The notes: a model not told the origin generated them from the letters alone. DNA of 34,856 bases from Defluviitaleaceae bacterium (GCA_009781755.1 WQVD01000029.1:1-34856); one strand, 5' to 3'; shown: positions 14,307-23,571, counted from the stretch's first letter. Made by a program: numbers and translations.

Positions 14307-17291
14307 TTACTTTAATCTTGCTGCCTTGCGTTTTTTGATGATTAACGTGCTTAGTGCGCCAACGGCCATGAGGTTAATGGCAACGGTAATCCATACGGTG
14401 CCGGGTATACCGGTTTGTGGCATTCGGCCCATCGGTATATTACCGTCGGGGATAAAAAACCATCCGTTGCTTTCGCGCCATACCCAATTACCTTGGGGTA
14501 CGTTATTGTCGTCGAGTTCGAGGTAACCATTGCCGTTGGGGCGCAAGTGGTTGCCGGGGCCAGGTGTGGGGGGAGTAGGTGTGGGTGTCGTAGGCGTGGG
14601 TGTGGTGGGTGCGGTTACGGGTGCAGTGGGGGTGGGTGTAGTAACGGCGGGTGTGGTGGTTGCTGCAGGTGTAGTGGCGGTGGGCGTCGTGGGCGTGGGT
14701 GTAGTAGCCGTGGGTGTTGTAGTGGGTGGCGGGAAAGTAATAACGCGCGTAGGCGGGTCTGTAGTGGGTTGTGTAGGAGGCGAAGTTAACGGCGGCGTTG
14801 TTTGTTGCGGCCATGTTTGATGGGGTGTCGTTTGTTGTGGTGTTGTTTGTTGTGGTGTTGTTTGTTGTGGTGTTGTTTGTTGTGGTGTGGTTTCGGTTGG
14901 AGTTGTCTGCTGTGGCGTAGTTTCGGTTGGCGTTGTTTGCTGTGGCGTGGTTTCGGCTGGTGTTGTCTGCTGTGGCGTGGTTTCGGCTGGTGTAGTTTGC
15001 TGTGGTGTGGTTTCGGCCGGAGTTGTTTGCTGTGGCGTGGTTTCGGTTGGTGTTGTTTGCTGTGGCGTGGTTTCGGTTGGGGTTGTTTGTTGTGGCGTTG
15101 TTTCAGCCGGGGTTGTTTGTTGTGGCGTGGTTTCGGTTGGTGTTGTTTGCTGTGGCGTTGTTTCGGCTGGTGTTGTCTGCTGTGGTGTGGTTTCGGTTGG
15201 AGTTGTCTGCTGTGGCGTGGTTTCGGTCGGAGTTGTTTGCTGCGGCGTGGTTTCGGTCGGAGTTGTTTGCTGCGGCGTTGTTTCGGTTGGAGTTGTCTGC
15301 TGTGGCGTGGTTTCGGTCGGAGTTGTTTGCTGCGGCGTGGTTTCGGTTGGTGTTGTTTGCTGTGGCGTGGTTTCGGCTGGTGTTGTCTGTTGTGGCGTAG
15401 TTTCCGCTGGGGTGGTGGTGGGTGGTGTGGTTGTTGGTACGTTTCCTACATAAGGCGATCCTTTGCCATATGAACCAAATGCAGGTGCATCACCATGTTC
15501 GGTGATGGTTACAAGACCTCTTGGGTTGATTGTAAGGAGCCAATAACCATCCGGTGTCTCGTATCCTGCCGGAGCTTGGGTTTCTACCAATCTGTACACT
15601 GCGTCGCGGCGCAATCTTGTTAAGCGAACGATACCGTCGTTATCACTGGTGGCTGTTTGATTGAATACATAGGTATACCCTGTGCCCGGTACATACACAC
15701 GCGCATACACAGAGAACACTGCCCCCGGCAGCCACGCTCCGTCTCTACCTGTTTTGCGGAAGCGAAAATCCATGCGGTAATAGGAGTTGGTGATTGAAAT
15801 GTTATCGCTTCCTTGAAACCAGTAGTAAGGTATAAAATTATGAGGTACATTGATTTCGCGCACTTCATAATTGATGGCTACCCCATGTGCATCATACACC
15901 GGTAAATTATAAAAAGTATGAATCCAGCGATATACACCGCACCTGTCTACACCCCAATCAGCACCCCATGCAATACAACAATACGTTGTTATCCGCCGTA
16001 TGGTAATCGGCCCTTGTATACGCACACCATTGGCATACAAAACCACATCTACCGTTTTGGCAATCAATTCATCGTAGGTTATGTCGCTTCCCCATGTATT
16101 CCATGTTTTCTGTACAGTAATATCACGGGTTTGTGTATCGCGGTGGAGGATCAACCCCTGTCCGCCGCCCTTGCCCACTTGGGACAGGTAACGAAAATCA
16201 ATATCGCCATATGCTTCCAATATAATGTGCACTGCATTATGGGATACAAAATTAAGGGCTCCGGTTGGCAATATAAAACCCTCCGGCGCGTCAATCACCA
16301 CTGCACGATAAGGCTGCCCTGTCATGATTGATTGACTGCAAATATAAGGGTGCGCCCAACCCCATTCGTTACTGGTATAAGTTGCACCGGTTCTAATCCA
16401 TTCACCATTATGAAAGCGCTCTATGGCAAATAAAACATTTTCAAGACGATTCATTTCGTCGTCAAAAACAGAAATTGCCATACGCTGCATGAGCCTACTG
16501 CTAGTCCATGTTACATGGTTACTACCTGATACAATGTCAGTCCAAGGCCAATTGACACCGGAGCGTTCAATTGTAAAAGGATGATTCGACCAGCTTGCCG
16601 GGGCAATCGCATAAGTTATCAGGCCCCCCGAAACAGGATCATGCGCAGGAAGGTCATAAAAAGTATGTGTCCAATTGTTGCCTGCATTCAAAAAGGCATA
16701 ACCTCTGGCAGTATATTCAGGCCATTCTGTATGAAGCCTTACAACCACTTCATCTGTTGCAAGGCCTGCATCAAGCACGCACTGCGCCCACACATGCGTG
16801 ATGGTAATATCGCGGTGCGTGCGCCCTGTATTTTCAACAGACCATACTCCACCACTTAGCGCAAAGTCATAATCATTGTCATGCGATACGATATCGATTG
16901 CACCCGTGTCACTAACATGGATAATCCAATAACCACCCGGCAAATAATGCAAATAAGAAGCGGCAATTTGCACTAATTTATATTGGGAATCATGCGACAA
17001 ATCGATCAAATCTATGAAACTACCGGGGGCTTGTTGGGTGATGTATCCAGGACGCTGTACCCATGTATTTTCGGTTGTATCTTGTTCATACAAAACAAAG
17101 ACGGAATCACGCGTTGCTTGATTAGCCAAGGTGGACGAACGTACATTAAAACGCACTTCCGTAGTAGGCTCTGGCGGGTCGGCAAATGCAAAGACACCCG
17201 CCGCTGTGGCAGTTAATACAAACAAAGCCAAAATTGCCCAACGGTACTTCCTCAAAAAGGATTTAAACACAAAAATCACACTACCCTTCAT
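14307..17291 (-). CDS. Cell-wall-anchored Cna-B/SpaA surface protein 1 with Thr-Pro repeat stalk and MPQTG signal
   Basis: About 994 residues. A signal peptide (RKYRWAILALFVLTATAAGVFAFA) is followed by Cna-B/SpaA-like beta domains: DITVQKTWNTW...NYEVREI (CnaB) and FRFRKTGRDGAWLPGAVFSVY...LVETQAPAGYE (SpaA). Such domains often form internal isopeptide bonds. A stalk has 18 copies of a ten-residue ETTPQQTTP(A/T) unit, then a Thr/Pro region, a VPQGNW motif, the sorting signal MPQTG, a membrane helix and a basic tail. The start is uncertain: ATG 17291 has no ribosome site, and a GTG four codons later, shared with the paralogue, lies just after GAAGGG. The promoter carries the regulon palindrome. 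Probably an adhesin or pilus-like protein; no sortase gene is in this window. Confidence 0.88.
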   Translation of the reverse strand: MKGSVIFVFKSFLRKYRWAILALFVLTATAAGVFAFADPPEPTTEVRFNVRSSTLANQATRDSVFVLYEQDTTENTWVQRPGYITQQAPGSFIDLIDLSHDSQYKLVQIAASYLHYLPGGYWIIHVSDTGAIDIVSHDNDYDFALSGGVWSVENTGRTHRDITITHVWAQCVLDAGLATDEVVVRLHTEWPEYTARGYAFLNAGNNWTHTFYDLPAHDPVSGGLITYAIAPASWSNHPFTIERSGVNWPWTDIVSGSNHVTWTSSRLMQRMAISVFDDEMNRLENVLFAIERFHNGEWIRTGATYTSNEWGWAHPYICSQSIMTGQPYRAVVIDAPEGFILPTGALNFVSHNAVHIILEAYGDIDFRYLSQVGKGGGQGLILHRDTQTRDITVQKTWNTWGSDITYDELIAKTVDVVLYANGVRIQGPITIRRITTYCCIAWGADWGVDRCGVYRWIHTFYNLPVYDAHGVAINYEVREINVPHNFIPYYWFQGSDNISITNSYYRMDFRFRKTGRDGAWLPGAVFSVYARVYVPGTGYTYVFNQTATSDNDGIVRLTRLRRDAVYRLVETQAPAGYETPDGYWLLTINPRGLVTITEHGDAPAFGSYGKGSPYVGNVPTTTPPTTTPAETTPQQTTPAETTPQQTTPTETTPQQTTPTETTPQQTTPTETTPQQTTPTETTPQQTTPTETTPQQTTPTETTPQQTTPAETTPQQTTPTETTPQQTTPAETTPQQTTPTETTPQQTTPTETTPQQTTPAETTPQQTTPAETTPQQTTPAETTPQQTTPTETTPQQTTPTETTPQQTTPQQTTPQQTTPQQTTPHQTWPQQTTPPLTSPPTQPTTDPPTRVITFPPPTTTPTATTPTPTTPTATTPAATTTPAVTTPTPTAPVTAPTTPTPTTPTPTPPTPGPGNHLRPNGNGYLELDDNNVPQGNWVWRESNGWFFIPDGNIPMGRMPQTGIPGTVWITVAINLMAVGALSTLIIKKRKAARLK
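14830..15410 (-). repeat. 30-bp tandem repeats coding the Thr-Pro stalk of surface protein 1
   Basis: About 18 units of 30 bp coding ETTPQQTTP plus Ala or Thr, ending in shorter QQTTP units. The coding strand is almost free of G except in the GAA codon, so the plus strand is nearly all G and T. Silent differences between units show the array is not newly made. Confidence 0.92.
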
Positions 17292-17309
17292 ATGTAGGAC
17301 TTGGAATAT

Positions 17310-17381
17310 AGTATAAAACGCCAAAACCGGCGTGGGGCAAAGGTTAATGATTGTTAACGATTTTATATGTAAAGTGGCAAT
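17310..17381 (-). promoter_or_regulatory. Regulon promoter of surface protein 1 (palindromic box plus -10)
   Basis: Box GTTAACAATCATTAAC (17358-17343 on the minus strand) ends 27 bp before TATACT (17315-17310). Upstream, 17381-17359 matches the same segment of surface protein 2 at 17 of 23 positions (ATTGC, TTTACATA). Confidence 0.72.
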
Positions 17382-17403
17382 ACAAAACGCAGATTTTGAA
17401 AAT

Positions 17404-17437
17404 TATCCAGTCGCTTACACCTAGTAAGCGACTGGAT
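17404..17437 (-). terminator. Terminator of surface protein gene 2
   Basis: Perfect stem ATCCAGTCGCTTA and its complement with a seven-base loop. The T-run is strong on the plus strand and weaker on the minus strand (AATTTTC), so it may work in both directions. Confidence 0.75.
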
Positions 17438-17448
17438 TTTTTTAGCTG

Positions 17449-20400
17449 TTACATTTTCCGTGCTTTTTTCTTTTTGTGTATGATGAGCGTAGTAAGTGCG
17501 CCAACGGCCATGAGGTTAATGGCTACGGCAATCCACACGGTGCCGGGTATACCGGTTTGTGGCATTTGCCCCATGGGTACGTTGGTATCGGGGACAAAGA
17601 ACCATCCGTTGCCGTCGCGCCATTCCCAATTGCCTTGGGGTACGTTGCCGTCGTCGAGTTCCAAGTCGGGTGGCGGTACTACGGTGGCTTCGCCTTGGCC
17701 TTGTCGGTTGTCGCTGCCATAACTCACAAAGAAGCGGTTAACCAACAAATTGTTGGGTGCGGCCCCTGCGATGAAGGAAAGCACAATCGTATTACCCAAG
17801 CCGAAGTTTGCCGGTACATTACCAAAGAAGAAGCCGATGGAGGTGTAACGGATGCCGCCCGTTTGCGGTAGCGAGAAGGTAAAGGGCTGGTTGGCATTTA
17901 CATGGGTGGCATGCGTGTGCCAAACGTCGCTGCCCGCTACTTGGAAGCGGATGTCGTAGGTGACCCCCGCACCATTGTGGAAGGCAGGTAGGCTACCCGA
18001 AGTGAAGTACAATCCCAAGCCCGGCAAGTCAACAATTTCAAAGTCCGTTGCTGGCTGCCCCGATCGGTTGTGGAAGTTGCGGAGCGTCCAGTTAATCGTA
18101 CCGCCTAGGGGTACGTAAGTGCGGTCGGGATTTTTGATTAGTTGCGTGGGGGTTGTGGGTGCGGGTGTGGTGGGTGCAGCAGGAGTAGTGGCGGTGGGTG
18201 TAGTGGTTGCTGTAGCCGGTGTGGTGGGCGTAGGTGTAGTAGCTGTGGGCGTGGTGGGCGGGAAAGTAATAACGCGTGTAGGTGGATCGGTATGCGGCGT
18301 CGTTGGCGGCGGTGTGGTTTGTGGTGGTGTGGTTTGTTGCGGGGTTGTTTGTTGTGGCGTAGTTTGTTGTGGTGTGGTTTGCTGTGGTGTGGTTTGTTGT
18401 GGCGTGGTTTGTTGTGGTGTAGTTTGTTGCGGTGTAGTTTGCTGTGGTGTTGTTTGTTGCGGTGTAGTTTCGGCCGGTGTTGTTTGTTGCGGTGTAGTTT
18501 CGGCCGGTGTTGTTTGCTGCGGTGTAGTTTCGGTTGGGGTTGTTTGTTGTGGTGTGGTTTCGGTTGGTGTTGTTTGTTGCGGTGTAGTTTCGGTTGGGGT
18601 TGTTTGTTGTGGTGTGGTTTCGGTTGGTGTTGTTTGCTGCGGTGTAGTTTCGGCCGGTGTCGTTTGTTGTGGTGTAGTTTCGGCCGGTGTTGTCTGTTGC
18701 GGCGTGGTTTCTGCCGGTGTTGTTTGCTGCGGCGTGGTTTCGGCTGGGGTTGTTTGTTGCGGCGTGGTTTCAACCGGTGTTGTTTGTTGCGGTGTAGTTT
18801 CGGCCGGTGTTGTTTGTTGTGGTGTGGTTTGCTGCGGTGTTGTCTGTTGCGGCGTAGTTTCCGCCGGTGTTGTGGGTGGCGGTGTGGTTGTCGGTACATT
18901 AGGTAGTTGAGGCGTGCCTTTGCCAAATGAGTTAAAGGCGGGTGCACCATCATGCTCGGTGATGGTTACATTGCCTCTGGGGCAGATTGTAAGGAGCCAG
19001 TGGCCATCCGGTGTTTCATATCCTGCCGGGGCTTGGGTTTCTATTAATCTGTATACTGCGTTGCGGCGCAATCTTGTTAAGTGAACGAGACCGTCGCTAC
19101 CACTGGTAGCCGTTTGGTTAAATACAAAGGTATAACCTGTGCCCGGTACATACACACGCTCATACACAGAGAACACCGCTCCCGGTAATGCCACCAGATT
19201 TGTGCCCGCCTTGCGGAAATTAAAGTTCATTCGATAATAAGAGTTGCTGATGAGTATGCGGTCGCTTCCTTGAAACCAGTAATAGGGTATAAAGTTATCA
19301 GGCACATTAATTTCGCGCACTTCATAATTAATAGCTACGCCGTGTGCGTCGTACACTGGCAAGTCATAAAATGTATGATTCCAACCATAAATATGGCATA
19401 CGCTATTACCAAATTCGACACAACAATTCACATTTGCGCGACGTAGGGTAATTGGCCCTTGTATACGCACGCCATTGGCATATAACACTATGTCTACCGT
19501 TTTGGCGTGAAGTTCTTCTTCGGTTATGCCGCTTCCCCAAATATTCCATGATTTTTCAACGCTGATATCCCGTGTTCTGCCTTCTGTGCGGGTGTTGCGC
19601 ACGCGCGGCGGCCCGGTTGGTGGTTGCGGCCCGGGGGTGATGACACCTCCGAAGGGATCGGGCGTGATAGAAAGCGGATCAGCCACGCGATAAAACTCCG
19701 GTGCGTTGCCATGTGCGGTTATCACAATGCCGGAACCGTGCGGGGGTGGTACATTAACGTGAATAATCCAATAGCCGCCGGGAGTTACATAACCCGTGGG
19801 GGCACTGACTTCACGCAGGCGGTAGGTTGCACCTTCGCGCAGGCGGTTGAAAGTGATGGAGCCTGTGCCGGCGTTACCCGAACCGCTGGTTTGGGGTGCG
19901 CCGCGCGCCACCCATTCATCATTGATGCGCTCGTATAGTTGGAAAACCGCATCGTCCAACGGATATCCACCCGTGCCGGTTTTGATAAAGGTAAATTCAA
20001 GGTAGAGTTGGTTAATTAACACCCATTCATGGGTAGGCGGTTCGGGGGTACCCGTGACAATGGGGCGGAAATAAAGCGGAGGTGCACCGCCATAGGCCAC
20101 AACGCTGATGCTGCCATCGTCTGCGACGGTAATATACCAATGGCCGCCGGGCAGGATGTGGGTCAAATCACCCGGGTAGTTGGGGATGGCTGTTTCTACC
20201 AAGCGATACGTTGAGCCGCGTGACAAGCCGGTAAAAGTGACCAAACCATTTTGGTCAGAGGTTTCTGTATAACCCCGGCGCGTCCATGTGCCGTTAATAT
20301 TTTCATACAAGGCGAATTCTGCGCCTGCCAAGTTCACATTGGTGCTATTGGTTTTGCGGAAGGTAAAATCTACATCATCGCCCGGTGTATAACGCTCAAG

Positions 20401-21567
20401 TTCCACAGCCGGTGTGCCGCCTTTACCAAAAGGGGCAATTCTAAAAATTATATCGCCATATGCTTCAAGGTTCCAACCAATCCTGCGGGGAACGATATTA
20501 ATAACCCCCGTCGGCAATATAAAACCATCGGGTACACTTACGATAACGATTCTATACAAAATTCCAAGATCCATTGACGTAAAACATGCATTGGGGCCGC
20601 CGTGGAATCTGCCATTCGTGTCGGAGGTATAGACTGCACTTGAGCGCACCCATTCACCATTAATAAGTCGTTCGAGCGCTATTGACACGCCACCAATTAT
20701 AGTATTCGCTTCGTCAACAAACATGACACCAGTGGGCGATAACCTTCGGTAGCTGGTTATGGTGACTTCATTGCTGCCCCTTATCGCATTGCTACCCCAA
20801 GAGCAATCACTTGTATACTCTACATCGAAAGGGTGTGCGCTTGTAATGCGAACCTCATATTCAATGCGAATCCTACGATCCAAATCATAGGGCGCGAGTC
20901 CATGCGTTATTCCACAAAAGGTATATGTCCAGTTGTTGGCCGCATTTAACACAGCAACCGCCAATTCAAGATCCCTTGGCGTTGGCCACTCCCGGCTCAA
21001 AGTTATTTCCACTTCATCAAGCGCAAGGCCTGCGTCCAACACTGCTTGATCCCACACATGGGTCACTGTAAGGTCGCGGTGCGTAACCATTGTATTAAAC
21101 GTGTATCGCCACACATCGCCAAACAAATGCATTTCTCCAAAATCACTGTTGCCGCCGTGCGCTTCAATACTAATGGCACCCGCGGCATCCACATTAATAA
21201 TCCAATGACCCTCCGGCACGACATAAAGATAATCGGCTTCAATTTGCACCAATTTATATTGCGCATCAAAGGACAAGGGGCCAACATGTATTTCGCCGGT
21301 ATTGTTATTATAAACGAAGGTGCCCGGGCGTCGCACCCATGTGCTGTCGCTTGCATCCCGTTCATATAACACAAAAACAGCTTCACGCGTTGGGCGCCCA
21401 ACCATGACGCCATCGGTAGTAATACCATCAACCCAAAACCGCAATTCGGTAGTAGGTCCCGGCGGGTCGGCAAAAGCAAAGATGCCCGCTGCTGTGGCAA
21501 TTAATACAAAAGAAACCAGTATCGCCCAGCGGTACTTGGATAAAAATGATTTAAACACAAAAATCAC
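17449..21567 (-). CDS. Cell-wall-anchored Cna-B/SpaA surface protein 2 with Thr-Pro repeat stalk and MPQTG signal
   Basis: 1372 residues, a longer paralogue of surface protein 1. It has the same signal peptide type (KYRWAILVSFVLIATAAGIFAFA), then several Cna-B and SpaA domains with ends such as LVETAIPNY, LREVSAPTGYVTP and LIETQAPAGYE, and a CnaB unit starting DISVEKSWNIWG. The stalk has about 14 ETTPQQTTP units plus many QQTTP units. Unlike its paralogue it has an extra DUF11-like domain between stalk and anchor (about 1170-1300). The end is VPQGNWEW, MPQTG, membrane helix, basic tail. The GTG start lies close to GAAGGG, and the leader is shared with gene 1. Own promoter with the regulon box. 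Role in adhesion is inferred. Confidence 0.9.
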   Translation of the reverse strand: MIFVFKSFLSKYRWAILVSFVLIATAAGIFAFADPPGPTTELRFWVDGITTDGVMVGRPTREAVFVLYERDASDSTWVRRPGTFVYNNNTGEIHVGPLSFDAQYKLVQIEADYLYVVPEGHWIINVDAAGAISIEAHGGNSDFGEMHLFGDVWRYTFNTMVTHRDLTVTHVWDQAVLDAGLALDEVEITLSREWPTPRDLELAVAVLNAANNWTYTFCGITHGLAPYDLDRRIRIEYEVRITSAHPFDVEYTSDCSWGSNAIRGSNEVTITSYRRLSPTGVMFVDEANTIIGGVSIALERLINGEWVRSSAVYTSDTNGRFHGGPNACFTSMDLGILYRIVIVSVPDGFILPTGVINIVPRRIGWNLEAYGDIIFRIAPFGKGGTPAVELERYTPGDDVDFTFRKTNSTNVNLAGAEFALYENINGTWTRRGYTETSDQNGLVTFTGLSRGSTYRLVETAIPNYPGDLTHILPGGHWYITVADDGSISVVAYGGAPPLYFRPIVTGTPEPPTHEWVLINQLYLEFTFIKTGTGGYPLDDAVFQLYERINDEWVARGAPQTSGSGNAGTGSITFNRLREGATYRLREVSAPTGYVTPGGYWIIHVNVPPPHGSGIVITAHGNAPEFYRVADPLSITPDPFGGVITPGPQPPTGPPRVRNTRTEGRTRDISVEKSWNIWGSGITEEELHAKTVDIVLYANGVRIQGPITLRRANVNCCVEFGNSVCHIYGWNHTFYDLPVYDAHGVAINYEVREINVPDNFIPYYWFQGSDRILISNSYYRMNFNFRKAGTNLVALPGAVFSVYERVYVPGTGYTFVFNQTATSGSDGLVHLTRLRRNAVYRLIETQAPAGYETPDGHWLLTICPRGNVTITEHDGAPAFNSFGKGTPQLPNVPTTTPPPTTPAETTPQQTTPQQTTPQQTTPAETTPQQTTPVETTPQQTTPAETTPQQTTPAETTPQQTTPAETTPQQTTPAETTPQQTTPTETTPQQTTPTETTPQQTTPTETTPQQTTPTETTPQQTTPAETTPQQTTPAETTPQQTTPQQTTPQQTTPQQTTPQQTTPQQTTPQQTTPQQTTPQQTTPPQTTPPPTTPHTDPPTRVITFPPTTPTATTPTPTTPATATTTPTATTPAAPTTPAPTTPTQLIKNPDRTYVPLGGTINWTLRNFHNRSGQPATDFEIVDLPGLGLYFTSGSLPAFHNGAGVTYDIRFQVAGSDVWHTHATHVNANQPFTFSLPQTGGIRYTSIGFFFGNVPANFGLGNTIVLSFIAGAAPNNLLVNRFFVSYGSDNRQGQGEATVVPPPDLELDDGNVPQGNWEWRDGNGWFFVPDTNVPMGQMPQTGIPGTVWIAVAINLMAVGALTTLIIHKKKKARKM
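18310..18875 (-). repeat. Tandem repeats coding the stalk of surface protein 2
   Basis: About 14 units of 30 bp (ETTPQQTTP) and a block of about nine 15-bp QQTTP units at the C-terminal side. Homologous to the array of gene 1 but with different unit order. Confidence 0.92.
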
Positions 21568-21592
21568 TGCCCTTCATATGTAGGATAAAAAC

Positions 21593-21665
21593 ATTATAAA
21601 TACTTACAGCCGTGCAGGTGTGGAAGGTAAACAATTGTTAACTAAATTCTATGTAAAATAGCAAT
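21593..21665 (-). promoter_or_regulatory. Regulon promoter of surface protein 2 (palindromic box plus -10)
   Basis: Box GTTAACAATTGTTTAC (21642-21627 on the minus strand), 28 bp, then TATAAT (21598-21593). The 23 bp upstream of the box resemble those of surface protein 1. Confidence 0.78.
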
Positions 21666-21691
21666 GTCGGATCATGGCGCGTCATGGCATG

Positions 21692-23041
21692 TCATCCATT
21701 CCTTTCTATAAAAGTAATCAAATCCATTGAAGTCGATGGCGTGTGGCCGCTGGCAAAAAGTGAAAAAACAAAGTCGAAGGCGAAATCGTCCAAGCAGGTG
21801 GCGGTGCCGATCAAGATATCGCCGCTGCCTTCGTTGGTTACATAAAATTGCAATTCTTCATTACCCATGCGTATGACGCGTTCAAATTGGAAGCCGTAGG
21901 TGTTGATGATTTGTTGCACTTGGGTTTGTGTGGTGGCCGTGGCCAATGCTGCCAGGATTTGTGCGGTGCGGTCGGGTGCGGGCTCCGGCGTGGTTGGCGG
22001 TGGTGTTGTGGGCTGCGGTACGTAAACCACCGGCGTGGTGAGGGGGGCGGTAGTTGGCGCAGGGGTAGGGGCTTCGGTGGGGGGGTCGGTTTCGGGCTCG
22101 GTGGGCGGTTCGGTTTCCAGCGCGGTGGGGAGGGTGGGTTGTGGCGTGGGTGCGGGTGTTGTGGGTTCGGTTATGGGTGCTTGTACATAAGCAATGTAGG
22201 GTTCGTTGGTGGGTGCAGGTGCGGCGTCGGGCCACAATGTGATGTAAGTAACGGCCGATGCGGCAACAAAGACGGCAACACACGCGGCAACGACATAACC
22301 TCCGGCCGCCGCCGCTGCACTGCTAGAAGTTGCAACGATGGCGGTGGCTGCGGTTGCACCCGCCCAGCAAGGCGCGGCTAAGGGTATGTACACCGCCGCA
22401 AATACTTGCTCTTCAAGCAAAAATAAAGCTGCCAAGGATAACGTGCCTGCCGATGCCATCAAGACCCCTTTGGACGCGCTTTTTTTGCGCTTTCCTTCCA
22501 AGTGGTCTTTGATGGCGGCACGGGCGTTGCGCAAAGTCTTGCGGACATTGCTGGTCGAACATTTATGTAGGCGTGCGATTTCATCGGTGGTGAAGGACGC
22601 GTAGTAATATAGGTAGATTGTCTCCCATTGCATTTTGGGCAAGCCCATGATAATGCGCAGCAGCTCGGTGCGTTGTTCCTGCACATTGATATAAGCCTCG
22701 GGCAGGAAGTCGATGTCCGATTCTTCGCGGTTGTCTACAATGTAGGTGTTGGATAACAGGGTGTCTTTGGCGGCGTACCGTTTGCGATAACATTCGTGTA
22801 TGGCAATACGGCGTAGGTAGGGCAGGATCGTTTCGCTCCGTAATTTGCCCGCTTTGGTATAGGCTATGTAAAAGGTGTCTTGCAACGCTTCTTCAGCATC
22901 TTCTTTATTATAACAGAATTTTTGACAAATAAAAGCCACATATCCACTGCATCTTTTGTACAACTCATCAAAAGCAGCGGCATCGTGGTTATTTATCCTT
23001 TCGATTAGAGACTGGAAGTCGTCGTTGCGTGGGTTAATGAT
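21692..23041 (-). CDS. Membrane-tethered ECF-type sigma factor 1 with C-terminal extracytoplasmic domain
   Basis: Transcription initiation factor fused to a membrane anchor. With the proposed ATC start it has 449 residues: sigma region 2 (about 12-85; KEDAEEALQDTF), region 4 (about 125-180; MQWETIYLYYYASFTTDEIA and CSTSNVRKTLRNAR), Ala-rich hydrophobic segments at about 190-270, a Pro/Thr/Glu linker (271-355) and a ~95-residue end domain with FYVTNEGSGDILIG. Region 2 needs the residues before the first usable TTG (codon 27), and no in-frame ATG or GTG exists there. AAGGAGG lies seven bases before the ATC, at the same aligned position as ATA in sigma 2. Third gene of the AbrB-HTH-sigma operon. 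If one or three helices cross the membrane, the last domain is outside. Confidence 0.85.
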   Translation of the reverse strand: MINPRNDDFQSLIERINNHDAAAFDELYKRCSGYVAFICQKFCYNKEDAEEALQDTFYIAYTKAGKLRSETILPYLRRIAIHECYRKRYAAKDTLLSNTYIVDNREESDIDFLPEAYINVQEQRTELLRIIMGLPKMQWETIYLYYYASFTTDEIARLHKCSTSNVRKTLRNARAAIKDHLEGKRKKSASKGVLMASAGTLSLAALFLLEEQVFAAVYIPLAAPCWAGATAATAIVATSSSAAAAAGGYVVAACVAVFVAASAVTYITLWPDAAPAPTNEPYIAYVQAPITEPTTPAPTPQPTLPTALETEPPTEPETDPPTEAPTPAPTTAPLTTPVVYVPQPTTPPPTTPEPAPDRTAQILAALATATTQTQVQQIINTYGFQFERVIRMGNEELQFYVTNEGSGDILIGTATCLDDFAFDFVFSLFASGHTPSTSMDLITFIERNG

Positions 23042-23053
23042 TGGGGTGCCTCC

Positions 23054-23371
23054 TTAGGCTAATGCATGCGCATGCTCAAATAAAAGCTCGCTTGCGGGCA
23101 GTGATTGTGCATTGTCATGCGGGACGAATTTTTTAAAGAAGCATAATTTGCTTTCCAACCGTTCGGCATACAGGTTGAGTGCGCTTACGATGTGCATGGG
23201 TGTAAGGCTGGTAACTTTGGATATGTCATTGACCGTAGCGCCCAGTACCCAATGGAAGAAAATGGCTTCTTTCTCGTCGTGGTGAAATTGGTTGAGCGTG
23301 TCGTCCAGCACAAATTTTACATCATCGTGCTGAATGAACGCACAGGGAATTTGTGGCATGTACGAAGTCAT
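23054..23371 (-). CDS. Small sigma region 4-like helix-turn-helix protein 1
   Basis: A 105-residue protein of unknown function, 52 percent or so similar by eye to the equivalent protein of the other operon. The central part (about 27-75: HHDEKEAIFFHWVLGATVNDISKVTSLTPMHIVSALNL split over two helices) reads like the region 4 helix-turn-helix of sigma-70 proteins, where an acidic helix is followed by a two-helix DNA-reading unit. No region 2 is present. The ATG overlaps the stop of the AbrB gene (ATGA), and the stop overlaps the ribosome site of the sigma gene, so expression of the three is tightly coupled. It may assist or restrain the sigma factor, as split sigma subunits do in Bacillus SigO/RsoA; this is inference. 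Confidence 0.7.
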   Translation of the reverse strand: MTSYMPQIPCAFIQHDDVKFVLDDTLNQFHHDEKEAIFFHWVLGATVNDISKVTSLTPMHIVSALNLYAERLESKLCFFKKFVPHDNAQSLPASELLFEHAHALA

Positions 23372-23571
23372 GTGGCTATACCCACCACGCTTTTCTCTGC
23401 GCCTGTGCGTTGTGCTTGCATTAGTGGGGATTGCTGCAAGCTTTGCATGATGATTTCGCCTCGGCTGTTGCGGATGAAGATGATTTTGTCTCCGGTTTTA
23501 ACGTTCAGTTCGCGTCGGATTTCCATGGGAACCGTGATTTGGCCGTTACCGGAAATTTTTGCTAAGTTCAT
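23368..23571 (-). CDS. AbrB/SpoVT-type swapped-hairpin DNA-binding protein 1
   Basis: A 67-residue protein with the AbrB/MazE N-terminal signature: MNLAKISGNGQITVPMEIRR, then VKTGDKIIFI and GEIIMQ. Such proteins dimerise through swapped beta-hairpins and bind DNA, often as transition-state regulators or antitoxins. No toxin gene is adjacent, so a regulator is more likely. The ATG lies six bases after GGAGG; further upstream in-frame codons have no site. First gene of the operon and placed directly behind the regulon palindrome, so it is a candidate autoregulator. Confidence 0.85.
   Translation of the reverse strand: MNLAKISGNGQITVPMEIRRELNVKTGDKIIFIRNSRGEIIMQSLQQSPLMQAQRTGAEKSVVGIAT

Noticed and set aside
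14830-15410. Regular 30-bp periodicity resembling a CRISPR array
   Set aside because: Units follow each other directly without unique spacers and keep the reading frame of the surface protein.
14802-15473. Long plus-strand open frames opposite the Thr-Pro stalk (Val/Cys/Gly-rich), and similar ones at 18119-18910
   Set aside because: They are mirror frames of the tandem repeats with periodic low-complexity products and no ribosome site; the minus-strand frames have real domains on both sides.
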